A stretch of 64,000 nucleotides of DNA from positions 868,001-932,000 of the forward strand of contig NZ_OY759744.1 of assembly GCF_963662735.1 (NCBI RefSeq). The letters run 5' to 3'. The position numbers and the translations under genes were made by a program. This stretch comes from an uncultured Methanoregula sp. Lineage in GTDB: Archaea > Halobacteriota > Methanomicrobia > Methanomicrobiales > Methanospirillaceae. The notes beneath the pieces are model-generated. The model saw only the letters and a list, made by a program, of their open reading frames with translations, was not told the DNA's origin and searched no databases. Positions 17,291-26,707 of the stretch are shown here, in pieces (position 1 is the first letter of the stretch; every line of letters begins with the position of its first letter).

Positions 17291-18304
17291 ATGAGTTGCT
17301 CAATCATCGTTGGTGGATTTTTTGGGGATGAGGGTAAGGGCAAGGTAGTTGCCCATATTGCCTATAAGGATAAACCCGTAATCATCTCCCGCGGCGGTGT
17401 GGGTCCGAATGCCGGACACACCGTTCAGGTCGGAACCACGAAATATGGCGTCCGCATGGTTCCCTCGGGTTTTGTCTACAAGGAAGCGAAACTCTGCATC
17501 GGAAGCGGTGTGCTCGTTGATCCCCGTGTCCTGAAATACGAAGTGGAAATGCTGGGCGTCAAGGGACGGGTCTTTGTCGACAAGCGCTGTGGTATTATTA
17601 CCGAAGATCATATCGCCCGGGACAAGGGAAGCGCCCACCTCTCCAAAAAGATCGGCAGCACCGGGTCCGGGTGCGGTCCGGCCAATTCCGACCGGGTCAT
17701 GCGGGTCTCCCCGCAGGCAAAAGATGTGCCCGAACTCGCCGAGTACCTGCTGGATGTCCCCCAGGCAATCGACGATGAACTCAAAAAAGGCAGCACGATC
17801 CTGCTCGAAGGCACCCAGGGTTTTGGGATCTCCCTCTATTACGGTACCTATCCTTTTGTGACCAGCAAGGACACCTCAGCGTCGCAGATCGCAGCAGATA
17901 ATGGTGTAGGGCCAACAAAGATCGACGATGTCATCGTTGTTTTCAAGGCATACCCCACCCGTGTCGGGGAAGGCCCGTTCAACACCGAGATGACGTTTGA
18001 GAAATCCGATGCCATGGGTATCCAGGAGTTCGGTACCGTAACTCACCGCCAGCGGCGCGTCGGCGGATGGGACGGGGACATGGCTCGGTATTCCGCCATG
18101 ATCAACGGGTGCACCCAGGCAGCCATCACCGGGATCGACAATGTTGACAAGGAATGTTTTGGCGTGACCGATTATGCCAAGCTCACGAAAAAAGCAAAAG
18201 ATTTCCTCAAGCAGGCTGAAGAGGACATCGGCAGCCCCGTAACCCTGATCTCCACCGGTCCCGAGATCACCCAGATCATTGATTTGCGGGATGAACTTGC
18301 ATGA
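17291..18304 (+). CDS. purA: Adenylosuccinate synthetase
   Basis: The 337-residue form is the short archaeal PurA, about 90 residues shorter than bacterial enzymes. The GTP loop is VGGFFGDEGKGKV, with GVGPNAGHTV (catalytic His) soon after and TQGFGISLYYGTYPFVTS in the middle. It joins IMP and aspartate to form adenylosuccinate in AMP synthesis. A TATA-like ATACTTTATTTT at about 17250 suggests a very short leader. The stop TGA overlaps the ATG of the small zinc-ribbon gene (ATGA). Confidence 0.96.
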   Translation: MSCSIIVGGFFGDEGKGKVVAHIAYKDKPVIISRGGVGPNAGHTVQVGTTKYGVRMVPSGFVYKEAKLCIGSGVLVDPRVLKYEVEMLGVKGRVFVDKRCGIITEDHIARDKGSAHLSKKIGSTGSGCGPANSDRVMRVSPQAKDVPELAEYLLDVPQAIDDELKKGSTILLEGTQGFGISLYYGTYPFVTSKDTSASQIAADNGVGPTKIDDVIVVFKAYPTRVGEGPFNTEMTFEKSDAMGIQEFGTVTHRQRRVGGWDGDMARYSAMINGCTQAAITGIDNVDKECFGVTDYAKLTKKAKDFLKQAEEDIGSPVTLISTGPEITQIIDLRDELA

Positions 18305-18480
18305 AGCGTTCACTCATGGACATTCTCTGTTGCCCGGTCTGCAAGGGGGATCTCACCCTTCATGTCGAGACGGAAAACGAGAAAGAGATTCTCGAAGGCG
18401 GGCTGCAGTGCGCTGCCTGCAGCGTTGAGTATCCTATCCACGAAGGCATTCCAAACCTGCTGCCCCAGACATCCCAGTAA
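18301..18480 (+). CDS. Trm112-like zinc-ribbon protein
   Basis: A 59-residue frame starts at the ATG overlapping the purA stop. It begins MKRSLMDILCCPVCKGDLTL and has a second pair in L-Q-C-A-A-C, then V-E-Y-P-I-H-E-G-I-P-N-L-L-P: the Trm112/YcaR layout of two CxxC pairs and the I-P-x-L-L ending. Archaeal Trm112 activates several SAM-dependent methyltransferases acting on tRNA, rRNA and release factor. The gene is often missed because of its length. The membrane-protein gene starts 12 bp later. Confidence 0.85.
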   Translation: MKRSLMDILCCPVCKGDLTLHVETENEKEILEGGLQCAACSVEYPIHEGIPNLLPQTSQ

Positions 18481-18491
18481 GAGGTACCGGT

Positions 18492-19061
18492 ATGAATCTC
18501 CCGTTCGCCCTGCCAGCATTGATCAGTCCGGTTGTACAGGGAGACGAACCCGGCTATGAAATTTTTCTCAACCGGAGCGGGATCAATTCGATCGATCTTC
18601 CCCGCGGAAAGATCACGGCAGAAGGCGGCGACAAGCTGGTGCTGAAATTCACCAACCGCGGCGCCCCCATCCATATCACGGTCTCCTCGTCCAATGCAGC
18701 GATGTACACGGATTTTTTCCACGAGAACCTGTATATTGTCGACGCATCTATTCTCACCATCCCCATCCGGAAAGACTGTGAAGAGGGCTCTTTTGATCTG
18801 GAACTGATCTCAGGCTATGGCGTGGTGAAGACCATAACCCAGGTCCAGGTTTTTCCGGCATCCCACCTGAGACCCACGGTCCAGGAAGAGATGCCCCTTC
18901 ACCCGGTTGCGCACGGACGCCCCCATCTCCTGATGATCCTGATGGGAATCGCACTGATCCTCTACACCTCATGGTTCTACATGAACATTGAGATCCTCAA
19001 TATCGCGGCCTTCATCATTCTCATCGTCGGGGCACTCTATACATGGTACCGCCAGGAATAG
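18492..19061 (+). CDS. Uncharacterised membrane-anchored protein
   Basis: This 189-residue protein has a weakly hydrophobic start, a beta-rich domain of about 130 residues (including DLPRGKITAEGGDKLVLKF and F-D-L-E-L-I-S-G-Y-G) reminiscent of immunoglobulin-like or COG1470-type folds, and two C-terminal transmembrane helices (about 140-157 and 163-183). The soluble domain is presumably outside the membrane. I do not recognise a named function. It overlaps the first codons of cbiB by 19 bp, so expression is likely coupled. Confidence 0.7.
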   Translation: MNLPFALPALISPVVQGDEPGYEIFLNRSGINSIDLPRGKITAEGGDKLVLKFTNRGAPIHITVSSSNAAMYTDFFHENLYIVDASILTIPIRKDCEEGSFDLELISGYGVVKTITQVQVFPASHLRPTVQEEMPLHPVAHGRPHLLMILMGIALILYTSWFYMNIEILNIAAFIILIVGALYTWYRQE

Positions 19062-19984
19062 TGCTCGCCGCCCTCGTTCTGTGTGCTGCGCTGGTTGTGG
19101 ACCGTCTCATTGGCGACCCGCACTCGGCATACCATCCCGTTGCCCTTCTCGGCCGGTTCATCGGGTGGTGGGGAAAACCCTCTCTCTATTCCCCCGGGTG
19201 GCAGCGCATTGCCGGGGTCCTTTTCTGGTTTCTGACCGTTGCCATCTTTGCTCTGCCGTTCTTTCTCTTCTCGGCTCTTGCCCCCTGGTATGTGTACCTG
19301 GTTTTTGCCCCGTTCCTGCTGAAATGCTGTTTTGCCTGGCGATCCCTTGAGGAGCATACGCTCTCGGTGGTGACGGCAGTGTGGGATGGTGTTGAAAACG
19401 GCAGGGAAAAGGTAAAGCTCCTTGTCTCCCGCGATACAGCTGCCCTTGACAGGGAGCATATCCTCTCGGCAGGTTACGAGTCCATGACAGAGAACCTGAC
19501 AGACAGTATCATCTCCCCGCTCTCCTTTTTCCTGGTCTTCGGTCTTGCGGGGGCAGCGGTTTACCGTGCCGCAAATACCATGGATGCGATGCTCGGGTAC
19601 CGGGACGAACGCGAACGGATCGGCTGGTGCCCGGCCCGGATGGACGATATCCTCAATTTTATCCCGGCCCGGATCACGGTCCTGCTCCTGCTCGTGTATT
19701 TTGGCCTGAAGGGCAGGTTCGGCCCCGCGTGGAGGATCATGCGGCGGGACGGGTACAGGCGCCCGGGATTCAATGGTGGAATCGTCATGGCTGCCATGGC
19801 CGGCGGAGTGGGGATACGGTTCGAGAAGCCGGGCGTTTATTCTATCGGTGATGGCGACCGGACGCTTGATGAAGGTGGTGCCGGTATCCTCCAGGCCGCC
19901 CGGGCGGTCACGTTTATGTTTGCAATTTTTGCCTGTTGCGCACTGTTTTTATTGGGATCCTTGATCAATAGTACACGTATATGA
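19043..19984 (+). CDS. cbiB: Adenosylcobinamide-phosphate synthase CbiB/CobD
   Basis: The 313-residue polytopic membrane protein has the family start [15 protein letters not shown], a central [12 protein letters not shown] (the conserved S-x-x-E-N-x-x-D), [15 protein letters not shown], and late [11 protein letters not shown]. It attaches aminopropanol phosphate to adenosylcobyric acid in the last part of cobamide synthesis. Methanogens need cobamides for methyl transfer, and this window also has a B12-dependent ribonucleotide reductase 2 kb away. pdxS overlaps its stop by 4 bp. Confidence 0.93.
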   Translation: MVPPGIVLAALVLCAALVVDRLIGDPHSAYHPVALLGRFIGWWGKPSLYSPGWQRIAGVLFWFLTVAIFALPFFLFSALAPWYVYLVFAPFLLKCCFAWRSLEEHTLSVVTAVWDGVENGREKVKLLVSRDTAALDREHILSAGYESMTENLTDSIISPLSFFLVFGLAGAAVYRAANTMDAMLGYRDERERIGWCPARMDDILNFIPARITVLLLLVYFGLKGRFGPAWRIMRRDGYRRPGFNGGIVMAAMAGGVGIRFEKPGVYSIGDGDRTLDEGGAGILQAARAVTFMFAIFACCALFLLGSLINSTRI

Positions 19985-20877
19985 AACTGGAAGAACTGAG
20001 ATTTGGCACTGAGCTTCTCAAGCGCGGCTTCGCATCCATGCAGAAGGGGGGCGTCATCATGGATGTCGTGAATGCCGAACAGGCGAAGATCGCTGAGGAA
20101 GCCGGGGCCGTCGCAGTCATGTCGCTTGAACGGGTTCCGTCCGACATCCGGAAAGCGGGCGGGGTCGCCCGCATGGCAGATCCCCAGAAGGTAACCGAGA
20201 TTATCGAGGCGGTCTCCATCCCGGTCATGGGCAAGGTGCGGATCGGTCATTTCGTGGAGGCGCAGGTTCTCGAAGTCCTCGGCGTGGACATGATCGATGA
20301 GAGCGAGGTCCTGACTCCCGCAGACGAACAATACCATATCGAAAAGACCCGGTTCAAGGTCCCCTTCGTTTGTGGTGCCCGCGACCTTGGCGAAGCCCTC
20401 CGCAGGATCAACGAAGGCGCAGCCATGATCCGGACCAAAGGGGAGGCAGGTACCGGCAATGTTGTCGAAGCCGTCCGCCATATGCGCACGATCATGGGAG
20501 AGATCCGGATGCTCCGCGGCCTTGACAAGCAGGAGATGATCGATTATGCCCGGGAAATCGAAGCCCCGGCAGAACTGGTTATCGAATGTTCCGAGCGCGG
20601 CCGGCTGCCGGTCGTGAACTTCTCGGCCGGTGGCATTGCCACCCCCTCGGACGCGGCCCTCATGATGCAGCTGGGTGCCGATGGCGTCTTCGTGGGATCC
20701 GGCATCTTCAAATCGTCGGAACCCGAGCGGATGGCAAAGGCGATTGTCGAGGCGGTCAACCACTTCAACGACCCCAAGGTAATCGCTAAGGTCAGCACGG
20801 GCCTTGGCGATGCAATGCCCGGCCTGGACATCCACAAGCTCCGGGACGATGAGGTGCTCCAGACCCGTGGACGCTAG
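19981..20877 (+). CDS. pdxS: Pyridoxal 5'-phosphate synthase, lyase subunit
   Basis: At 298 residues it has the family's usual length. Conserved features include the start region [16 protein letters not shown], lysines in [12 protein letters not shown] and T-K-G-E-A-G-T-G-N, and [20 protein letters not shown]. PdxS condenses ribose 5-phosphate, glyceraldehyde 3-phosphate and ammonia into PLP, forming a dodecamer that docks PdxT. Its ATG overlaps the cbiB stop, and its end overlaps pdxT by 11 bp. Confidence 0.97.
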   Translation: MKLEELRFGTELLKRGFASMQKGGVIMDVVNAEQAKIAEEAGAVAVMSLERVPSDIRKAGGVARMADPQKVTEIIEAVSIPVMGKVRIGHFVEAQVLEVLGVDMIDESEVLTPADEQYHIEKTRFKVPFVCGARDLGEALRRINEGAAMIRTKGEAGTGNVVEAVRHMRTIMGEIRMLRGLDKQEMIDYAREIEAPAELVIECSERGRLPVVNFSAGGIATPSDAALMMQLGADGVFVGSGIFKSSEPERMAKAIVEAVNHFNDPKVIAKVSTGLGDAMPGLDIHKLRDDEVLQTRGR

Positions 20878-21475
20878 GATTGGCGTACTGGCGCTCCAGG
20901 GGAATGTAAGCGAGCATATCGATGCGTTCCTCCTGGCGCTCGAACGGATGGGGCACGGCTCCTCGTCCGAGGTTTTCGAAGTGAGGAGCCCGGCGGATCT
21001 GGCCGGGTGTCATGCCCTTGCCATTCCCGGCGGGGAATCGACAACCATCTCCCGGCTCATCGACAAGAACGGACTCTACGAGCCGATCCGGCAGTTCAAA
21101 GGCGGTATTTTTGCCACCTGTGCCGGGATGGTGATGATGGCAACCGAGGTTGCCGATCCCCGGATCCATCCCCTGGGTCTCATGGAGATGACCGTTGACC
21201 GGAATGCGTTTGGCCGGCAGCGGGAATCATTTGAAGCCGATCTTGCTCTTGAGGATCTTGGCGGAGGTCCGTTTCACGCGATCTTCATCCGGGCTCCGGT
21301 GGTTACCCGGGCCGGCAGCGGAGTGAAGGTACTGGCATCCGTGGATCAGGGAATCGTTGCTGTTGAGAAAGGCCGGCATGTGGCCTTCTCGTTCCATCCC
21401 GAACTGGGAAATGATACCCGGCTCCACGAGCGGTTCCTGACAGGGATCGGCATTGTTTGTACCGCCAACGAATAA
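20867..21475 (+). CDS. pdxT: Pyridoxal 5'-phosphate synthase, glutaminase subunit
   Basis: The class I glutaminase of 202 residues starts at a GTG (20867) inside the end of pdxS, giving [14 protein letters not shown]. It shows I-P-G-G-E-S-T-T-I, the nucleophile in F-A-T-C-A-G-M-V and the His-Glu pair in A-F-S-F-H-P-E-L. It hydrolyses glutamine and channels ammonia to PdxS. The frame that opens at 20804 would add only translated pdxS sequence. The gene ends the run that began with purA. Confidence 0.94.
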   Translation: MDARIGVLALQGNVSEHIDAFLLALERMGHGSSSEVFEVRSPADLAGCHALAIPGGESTTISRLIDKNGLYEPIRQFKGGIFATCAGMVMMATEVADPRIHPLGLMEMTVDRNAFGRQRESFEADLALEDLGGGPFHAIFIRAPVVTRAGSGVKVLASVDQGIVAVEKGRHVAFSFHPELGNDTRLHERFLTGIGIVCTANE

Positions 21476-21724
21476 TGGGTTTTTCGTTAATCGATATCTC
21501 CCTGCCAGACGGATAATTTTTATTGCCGGTTTTCCCATCAGTCGGAATCCTCGTGCCGGTGTGCCTGATTGGAAACGGTTTTTAATTTCGCGAGACCACT
21601 CACAAGAGAAGATTCAGAAACCGGCACAACACCCATGTACATTTTCTTTGAGAAAAAATGGTGTTCCGGATTGCCATCTGCCATCGGAAAAACAGAGAGA
21701 AAAAGAATTGGATCTGACATACCC

Positions 21725-23926
21725 ATGAGTGCATCACCCGTTGTTGACAGCATCCTCTCGGCCCGTTATTTACGGAAGGGGGAACATTCGTTTGAGGATA
21801 TCTGCCGCCGCGTTGCATCGGCTCTTACCGATGACCGGGAAGAAGAAGCCCGCTTTTTTGAGGCCATGCAGTCCCTGCGTTTCCTCCCCAACTCCCCGAC
21901 GCTGATGAATGCCGGTACAGAGATCGGCCAGCTGTCCGCCTGCTTCACCCTGCCGGTCCCGGATTCCATAGACGGAATCTTCGACGCGATAAAACAGGGA
22001 GCGATCATCCACAAGAGCGGCGGGGGAACCGGGTATAATTTCTCGCACCTGCGGCCTGAGGGCTCTCCCGTCCAGTCAACAGATGGGGTTGCCTCGGGGC
22101 CAGTCTCGTTCATGCGGGTCTTCAATGCCGCCACCGAGGTAATAAAGCAGGGCGGTCGTCGTCGCGGAGCGAACATGGGGATCCTCAATGTCTGGCATCC
22201 GGATATCCTGCCGTTCATTGCAGCTAAGACAAAGGAAGGCGAGTTTTCCAATTTCAACATCTCGATCATGGTCAATGACCGCTTCATGGAACATGTTGCC
22301 AGGAAACAGTCCGGGACAGTCTGGATCACCCACCCGCACACGGGAGAAAGCGTAACCGTCGGGCAGATCTGGGATGGTATCGTTGACGGTATCTGGAAGA
22401 ACGGCGAACCGGGGATCCTGTTTTACGATGAGATCAACCGGCACAACCCGACGCCGCAGCTTGGTGAGATCGATACCACGAACCCCTGCGGAGAGCAGCC
22501 TCTCCTCCCCTACGAGAGCTGCGTGCTCGGCAGTATCAATCTTGCAGCGTGCGTTCATGATGGTGTACTTGACGAGAATGAGCTGAAAGAAACGGCCCGT
22601 ATGGCAACCCGTTTCCTTGATCTGGTTATCGAGCGCAATGTCTTTCCCATCCCGCAGATACGGGATGCCACGCTGAAGACCCGGAAGATCGGCCTCGGTC
22701 TCATGGGCGTGCACGATGCCCTTCTCATGGCCGGCCTTGCCTACGATTCTGCCGAGGGAAGGATCTGGTCCGAACGCATCATGCAGCTCGTAACGGAGAC
22801 TGCTGTGGAGGAATCCCGCAGGCTGGCTGAAAAATATGGTTCGTTCCCGGCCTGGCAGGGAAGTATCTGGAAGATGCACCCGATGAGGAATTCAGCGATA
22901 ACCACGATCGCCCCCACCGGGACGATCTCTCTCCTTGCCGGCTGCTCGAGCGGTATAGAACCGGTTTTCTCGTTTGCCTATACCCGGAAGAATACTGTGG
23001 GCAAAACGTTTGTTATCGTCAACCCTGTATTCAGCAGGATGCTGAAGACAACCCTTGCCGGACAAGGGCTCTCCATGGATGCACTCCAGAAGAAGATAGA
23101 CGAAGTCATCGCCCACGTCCACGAAACCGGAACCGTGCGCGATCTGCACTGGCTTCCTCAGGAGTTCCGGGCACTCTTCAAGACTGCGCTCGATATCAGC
23201 TGGAAAGATCACATCCTGATGCAGGCCGCATTCCAGAAACACGTCCACGCGTCCATCAGCAAGACGGTCAATATGCCTTCTTCCGCCACAAAAGAGGACT
23301 GTGCGGAAGCTCTCATTTTGGCCTGGTCCCTGAAGCTCAAGGGGATCACCATCTACCGGACGGGCAGCAGGGAAGATGTAGTTCTCTCGCTTAAGGAGCC
23401 CGCACATGCACCCGTTCCTGCAGTTGCCGGCAGGAACGAACCGGAAAAGATCCTCTCGTTCTCGACTGACCGCCCGCGGGAACTCTCCGGCAGGACATAC
23501 CTCTGCCAGTCCGGGTGCTGCCGTCTCTATGTGACCGTGAACCTCCTTGACGGAAAGCCCATGGAAGTGTTCATCAGGACCGTCGGGAGCGGGGGTTGCG
23601 AGGCGAACAGCAGTGCTCTGGGCCGCGCCATCAGCACCGGTCTCCAGAACGGGGTGCCTTACACCAAGTTCGTCAAGCAGTTCGCCAAGGTCAACTGCAT
23701 TGTCTCTGTCAAGAATCCCTCATCGGAAGGTCATTCCTGCGCCGATGTTGTGGGGCGCTGCATCGAACTTTCGGCCAAGAACCAGAGCATCACTACCCTG
23801 CAGGACTGGGACATCAAAAAAGTTGGGGAAAAGAGGCTCTGCCCTGACTGCCGGGAACCGCTGGATTTTGGGGAGGGCTGCAACAAGGGGATCTGTAAAA
23901 ACTGCGGCTGGACAGGCTGCAGTTGA
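21725..23926 (+). CDS. nrdJ: Adenosylcobalamin-dependent (class II) ribonucleotide reductase
   Basis: From the ATG at 21725 the protein has 733 residues. The active-site loop TTNPCGEQPLLPYESC contains the N-x-C-x-E radical site, the cysteine pair partner sits in G-Q-L-S-A-C-F, and IAPTGTISLLAGCSSG is the class II P-loop-like stretch. The C-terminus has a TSCPD-type region and a final zinc ribbon (C-P-D-C and C-K-N-C-G-W), which likely relays electrons. It makes all deoxynucleotides using cobamide as radical source. The frame opens 156 bp earlier, but that part shows no conservation. No riboswitch-like B12 box was visible in the 249-bp gap upstream. Confidence 0.95.
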   Translation: MSASPVVDSILSARYLRKGEHSFEDICRRVASALTDDREEEARFFEAMQSLRFLPNSPTLMNAGTEIGQLSACFTLPVPDSIDGIFDAIKQGAIIHKSGGGTGYNFSHLRPEGSPVQSTDGVASGPVSFMRVFNAATEVIKQGGRRRGANMGILNVWHPDILPFIAAKTKEGEFSNFNISIMVNDRFMEHVARKQSGTVWITHPHTGESVTVGQIWDGIVDGIWKNGEPGILFYDEINRHNPTPQLGEIDTTNPCGEQPLLPYESCVLGSINLAACVHDGVLDENELKETARMATRFLDLVIERNVFPIPQIRDATLKTRKIGLGLMGVHDALLMAGLAYDSAEGRIWSERIMQLVTETAVEESRRLAEKYGSFPAWQGSIWKMHPMRNSAITTIAPTGTISLLAGCSSGIEPVFSFAYTRKNTVGKTFVIVNPVFSRMLKTTLAGQGLSMDALQKKIDEVIAHVHETGTVRDLHWLPQEFRALFKTALDISWKDHILMQAAFQKHVHASISKTVNMPSSATKEDCAEALILAWSLKLKGITIYRTGSREDVVLSLKEPAHAPVPAVAGRNEPEKILSFSTDRPRELSGRTYLCQSGCCRLYVTVNLLDGKPMEVFIRTVGSGGCEANSSALGRAISTGLQNGVPYTKFVKQFAKVNCIVSVKNPSSEGHSCADVVGRCIELSAKNQSITTLQDWDIKKVGEKRLCPDCREPLDFGEGCNKGICKNCGWTGCS

Positions 23927-23940
23927 GATCACCCAAGCGG

Positions 23941-23947
23941 TTTTTTT
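23941..23947 (+). terminator. T-tract terminator after nrdJ
   Basis: Seven consecutive Ts begin 14 bp after the nrdJ stop, preceded by GCGG. This is a typical archaeal intrinsic termination signal. Confidence 0.5.
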
Positions 23948-24054
23948 ATTCCTGACAGAATTTAGATGAGGGCCTGTCCGGATATTTGTTGAAACGTGTA
24001 TTTCATGGATTGAACCAGGATCATCAGTCCAAAATATATGCGGGCAGATGAAAA

Positions 24055-24435
24055 ATGACATCCATGCCCCAGGAAGAGAGTCTTCTGTTCGTCAGCAACA
24101 GCGACAGTGGAGCACTGCCGCTGATCAAAAATTATTCAGGCAACTCAGCAACGCCCCGTTCTGATGGCTGCAACCTGTCCATGCTCACCCACAGCCCGGT
24201 GGGAATGAAAAAAGAATGGAAACGTTTCATCAGGGAACAGAAGCTCCCGTCACGTGCTCTTGACCGGGATGAATTCCATGCAGAGTTCGGTAGTGCGATA
24301 ACAACATTCCCGGTTGTGCTGGTCAGGACCGGCAGGGGTCTTGCGGTGCTGATCAGCACTGATGAGCTGAACCGGTGCAGGAATCTGGAGGACCTCATAA
24401 GCCTCCTGCAGCAGCGCCTGGCCCCGCTCCCATAA
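24055..24435 (+). CDS. Small protein of possible thioredoxin-like fold
   Basis: The 126-residue protein is not firmly recognised. Its start, E-S-L-L-F-V-S-N-S-D-S-G, and its end, TFPVVLVRTGRGLAVLIS followed by an acidic/leucine-rich helix, resemble a thioredoxin or glutaredoxin fold, with T-F-P-V in the cis-proline position. The CxxC pair expected near residue 12 is absent (D-S-G-A instead), so it is not an ordinary reductase. AAAATATATG at 24031 could be the TATA box; the ATG at 24064 would then be almost leaderless and is an alternative start. It follows nrdJ, but a terminator separates them. Confidence 0.5.
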   Translation: MTSMPQEESLLFVSNSDSGALPLIKNYSGNSATPRSDGCNLSMLTHSPVGMKKEWKRFIREQKLPSRALDRDEFHAEFGSAITTFPVVLVRTGRGLAVLISTDELNRCRNLEDLISLLQQRLAPLP

Positions 24436-24488
24436 TATTCCAGGTGTTTAGTTGTCTTCTCCTGACTCTCCCGGCAATAGAGTACAGG

Positions 24489-24505
24489 AATCAGGGACCC
24501 TGATT
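24489..24505. promoter_or_regulatory. 17-bp perfect palindrome
   Basis: AATCAGGG-A-CCCTGATT is perfectly symmetric around one base and lies in the 215-bp gap before the 84-residue gene. It might be an operator, although it sits about 115 bp upstream of that gene's TATA box. Confidence 0.4.
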
Positions 24506-24650
24506 AGAAGGATTGCAGCGATCGGCCCGGTCTGCACAATCCCGGCTGGAGTGTTCACAAGATAACCAGGAACATGGATACTGCCGTTTTGATGAAAAAA
24601 CCGGTAATCGATCTGAACGTTTTATAATTCATGCTATTGCACGTATTTAT

Positions 24651-24905
24651 ATGACTATCAGGAAGGGGCGCCGGAAGAAAAACGAGAAACCGTTTCACGA
24701 AGCAGTGACGGATCTTCTCTTCTCCGCAATGGCCAATCATGAGGATTTTATCGTCACGTACGAGCAGAATCCTGCAACCGGGAAAAAAGAAATTCATGTC
24801 ATGTCCGGGAAATTAATCTCCCCGGAGGCACTCTCATCCATGAAAGCTGAGGTGGCGCGCCAGCTTGAGGATGGGGGCCGGCACCACATCCGGGATATGG
24901 AATAA
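24651..24905 (+). CDS. Conserved-looking 84-residue hypothetical protein
   Basis: The product starts MTIRKGRRKKNEKPFHEAV and is small, basic at the N-terminus and soluble. A central strand pair (D-F-I-V-T-Y-E-Q-N-P and K-K-E-I-H-V-M-S-G-K) precedes a helix. I do not recognise a family. The start is supported by TTTATAAT centred 26 nt upstream and the lack of a ribosome site, i.e. a leaderless mRNA; the frame continues upstream to 24513 but that part is not plausible. It converges on the AlkD-like gene. Confidence 0.55.
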   Translation: MTIRKGRRKKNEKPFHEAVTDLLFSAMANHEDFIVTYEQNPATGKKEIHVMSGKLISPEALSSMKAEVARQLEDGGRHHIRDME

Positions 24906-24964
24906 CAAGACCATACTTTTTGCCGTTGCATATTCCTGCCTGGAGTTAGGAGGCCGGCAGGAAT

Positions 24965-25678
24965 TTACCAGTCCTTTTTCATAGCCTCTGCTTTGAGATC
25001 CTTCGGCATCAGCTCAATTGCGTACCTCAGGGCCGTGCGGGGCATTTCCTTCTTGTTCTTCATGACGAAGGCAAATACCTCTTCCGTATGCTTCCGGCTC
25101 GCCTCCTTGAGCAGCCAGCCATACCCTTTCTGCACCATATCGTCGCTATCGGTCAGGAGGAGTTCAGCGATTCCGAGTGCCTCATGCAGGAATTTCCCAT
25201 GCTTTGCCGGAACGATGAGCGAGACTGCAGCTGCCCGCCGCATCCAGCGGTTCTCCGACCGGGTCCAGCATTTGAGCTCGTCGGTGTATTCCGGGAACTG
25301 GTCGATAAAGTCCCCCATGGTGTGGTTGCAGAAACCATCGCACGCCGCCCAGTTTGTTATGTAGGTCCCGATCCAGGAACGGAAGACGGCGAGATCTTCT
25401 CTCTCATACCGTCCTGAGAGAGCGTGTGCCCATTCAGAGACAATGAAGGATTCTTCCATATATCCTGACCTGTAGAGCTCCTCGCAGAGTGCGAAGATCT
25501 CCGGTTTGTCCCGGGTTTTGATCTCTTTCCAGTACTTTTTTGCAATGGCAATCACGGCAGCGGTTTTTATGCCATAGCACGTGATCTCTTCCTTGAAAAA
25601 CCGCCGGGAAGTTTTCTGGATTTCCTGATCAGCCTGACTCTGGAGCTCCTGCCGGATGCGTTCGATAACCGGGTCCAT
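24965..25678 (-). CDS. AlkD-like DNA alkylation repair (HEAT-repeat) protein
   Basis: This 237-residue all-helical protein matches the AlkD family in length. Recognisable segments are YGIKTAAVIAIAKKYWKE near residue 35, the C-D-G-F-C-N-H-T-M-G stretch around 115, RSENRWMRRAAAVSLIVP near 140, and VQKGYGWLLKEASRKH near 182. AlkD-type glycosylases remove N3- and N7-alkylated purines by cradling DNA in HEAT repeats without base flipping. The Trp/Asp residues in W-A-A-C-D and the Arg in R-R-A-A-A-V agree with the active surface. The gene stands alone, with proC upstream on the same strand. Confidence 0.87.
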   Translation of the reverse strand: MDPVIERIRQELQSQADQEIQKTSRRFFKEEITCYGIKTAAVIAIAKKYWKEIKTRDKPEIFALCEELYRSGYMEESFIVSEWAHALSGRYEREDLAVFRSWIGTYITNWAACDGFCNHTMGDFIDQFPEYTDELKCWTRSENRWMRRAAAVSLIVPAKHGKFLHEALGIAELLLTDSDDMVQKGYGWLLKEASRKHTEEVFAFVMKNKKEMPRTALRYAIELMPKDLKAEAMKKDW

Positions 25679-25741
25679 GAAAAGAGTGGGCAGGTATTCG
25701 TGATAAGGGACGCGGCAGGTGCGGGGCGAAAATAACGAGGG

Positions 25742-26563
25742 TTAATCCTGATCGGCAATCTGTTTCTTGAGAAGTTCGTGTTTTGCGAGGGTAACTTCCA
25801 GCAGGTCATCGTATACTGCCGGGAGACGGCTGCGGAGCACCGTTACGCCCTCCTCGGTAATGCCCCCTTTGGTTGCCACGCGACCGATGAGCTCGTCAAA
25901 GCCGGTGTCATCCCGGTCGAGAAGCCAGGCCGTTCCGATCAGCGTCTGCTGCACGAGAAACGCTGCAAGAGCCGGGGGAACCCCTTCTCTCCGTACCGCG
26001 GCAGTGGCGAATTCCTGCATCATGGCGGCAAACAGGGCCGGGGCACAGCTCGTGAGGTCACCGTAGATCTCAAAGTGCCGCTCCTCGATCTCCACCGGTG
26101 TCCCGATTGCAGAGAAGAGAGAGAAGACGAGTTCCTTGTCGGCATCCGTGACACCCCGCCCCCAGGCAACAAGCGAGATACCGGCATGTTCTTCCGCGGT
26201 CACGCTCGGGAGAACCTTGACGCATCGCACCCCGGGTCCGGCCCAGCCTGCAAGGTTTTCAAGGGTCACGCAGCTGGCTATTGAAATGAGGAGCGTGCGG
26301 TCCGAGAGGAGATTCTGGATTTCTGACAGCACTGCCCGGACCTCCAGCGGGCGGACACAGAGGAAGAGGACATCTGCGTCACGGGCTGTGTCCCGCGGGG
26401 ATTTCCTGACAGATATTCCCGTTTCTTCGGCTACAGCGCGGGCGGATCTGCCCTCCCGGCTGCACGCGGTTATATCCTCCGGCTTTATTGTATTCGAGAT
26501 GATGAGCTGCCGGATCAGCATGCTTCCCATGGAACCTGTGCCGATGAACCCGTACCGTGTCAT
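25742..26563 (-). CDS. proC: Pyrroline-5-carboxylate reductase
   Basis: The 273-residue protein starts at the ATG at 26563 with M-T-R-Y-G-F-I-G-T-G-S-M-G-S-M, the NAD(P)-binding loop. Later it has F-L-C-V-R-P-L-E-V, D-L-T-S-C-A-P-A-L-F-A-A-M-M and a C-terminal RVATKGGITEEGVTVL stretch with the substrate-binding T-x-G-G-x-T. It performs the last step of proline synthesis. The frame extends 33 codons upstream to 26662 with a proline-rich sequence that is not conserved, so I reject that start. This may also be a ProC-like oxidoreductase of different substrate, but the signature residues are present. Confidence 0.85.
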   Translation of the reverse strand: MTRYGFIGTGSMGSMLIRQLIISNTIKPEDITACSREGRSARAVAEETGISVRKSPRDTARDADVLFLCVRPLEVRAVLSEIQNLLSDRTLLISIASCVTLENLAGWAGPGVRCVKVLPSVTAEEHAGISLVAWGRGVTDADKELVFSLFSAIGTPVEIEERHFEIYGDLTSCAPALFAAMMQEFATAAVRREGVPPALAAFLVQQTLIGTAWLLDRDDTGFDELIGRVATKGGITEEGVTVLRSRLPAVYDDLLEVTLAKHELLKKQIADQD

Positions 26564-26707
26564 GGTTACCGGATCGTAGTTCGCGGTTGGACTAAAAAGA
26601 TATGGTGCCGGGCCGGGGATTACAGGGCAATATCCCGGGGGTCCCGGTGGAACCGGGCCCATGGGGTTTTCCCTCCTTATTCCGGCCCTTGAAAAATAAG
26701 ACCCGGT

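Noticed and set aside
21476..21724. Cobalamin riboswitch before nrdJ
   Set aside because: No B12-box or the paired stems around it could be found in the gap.
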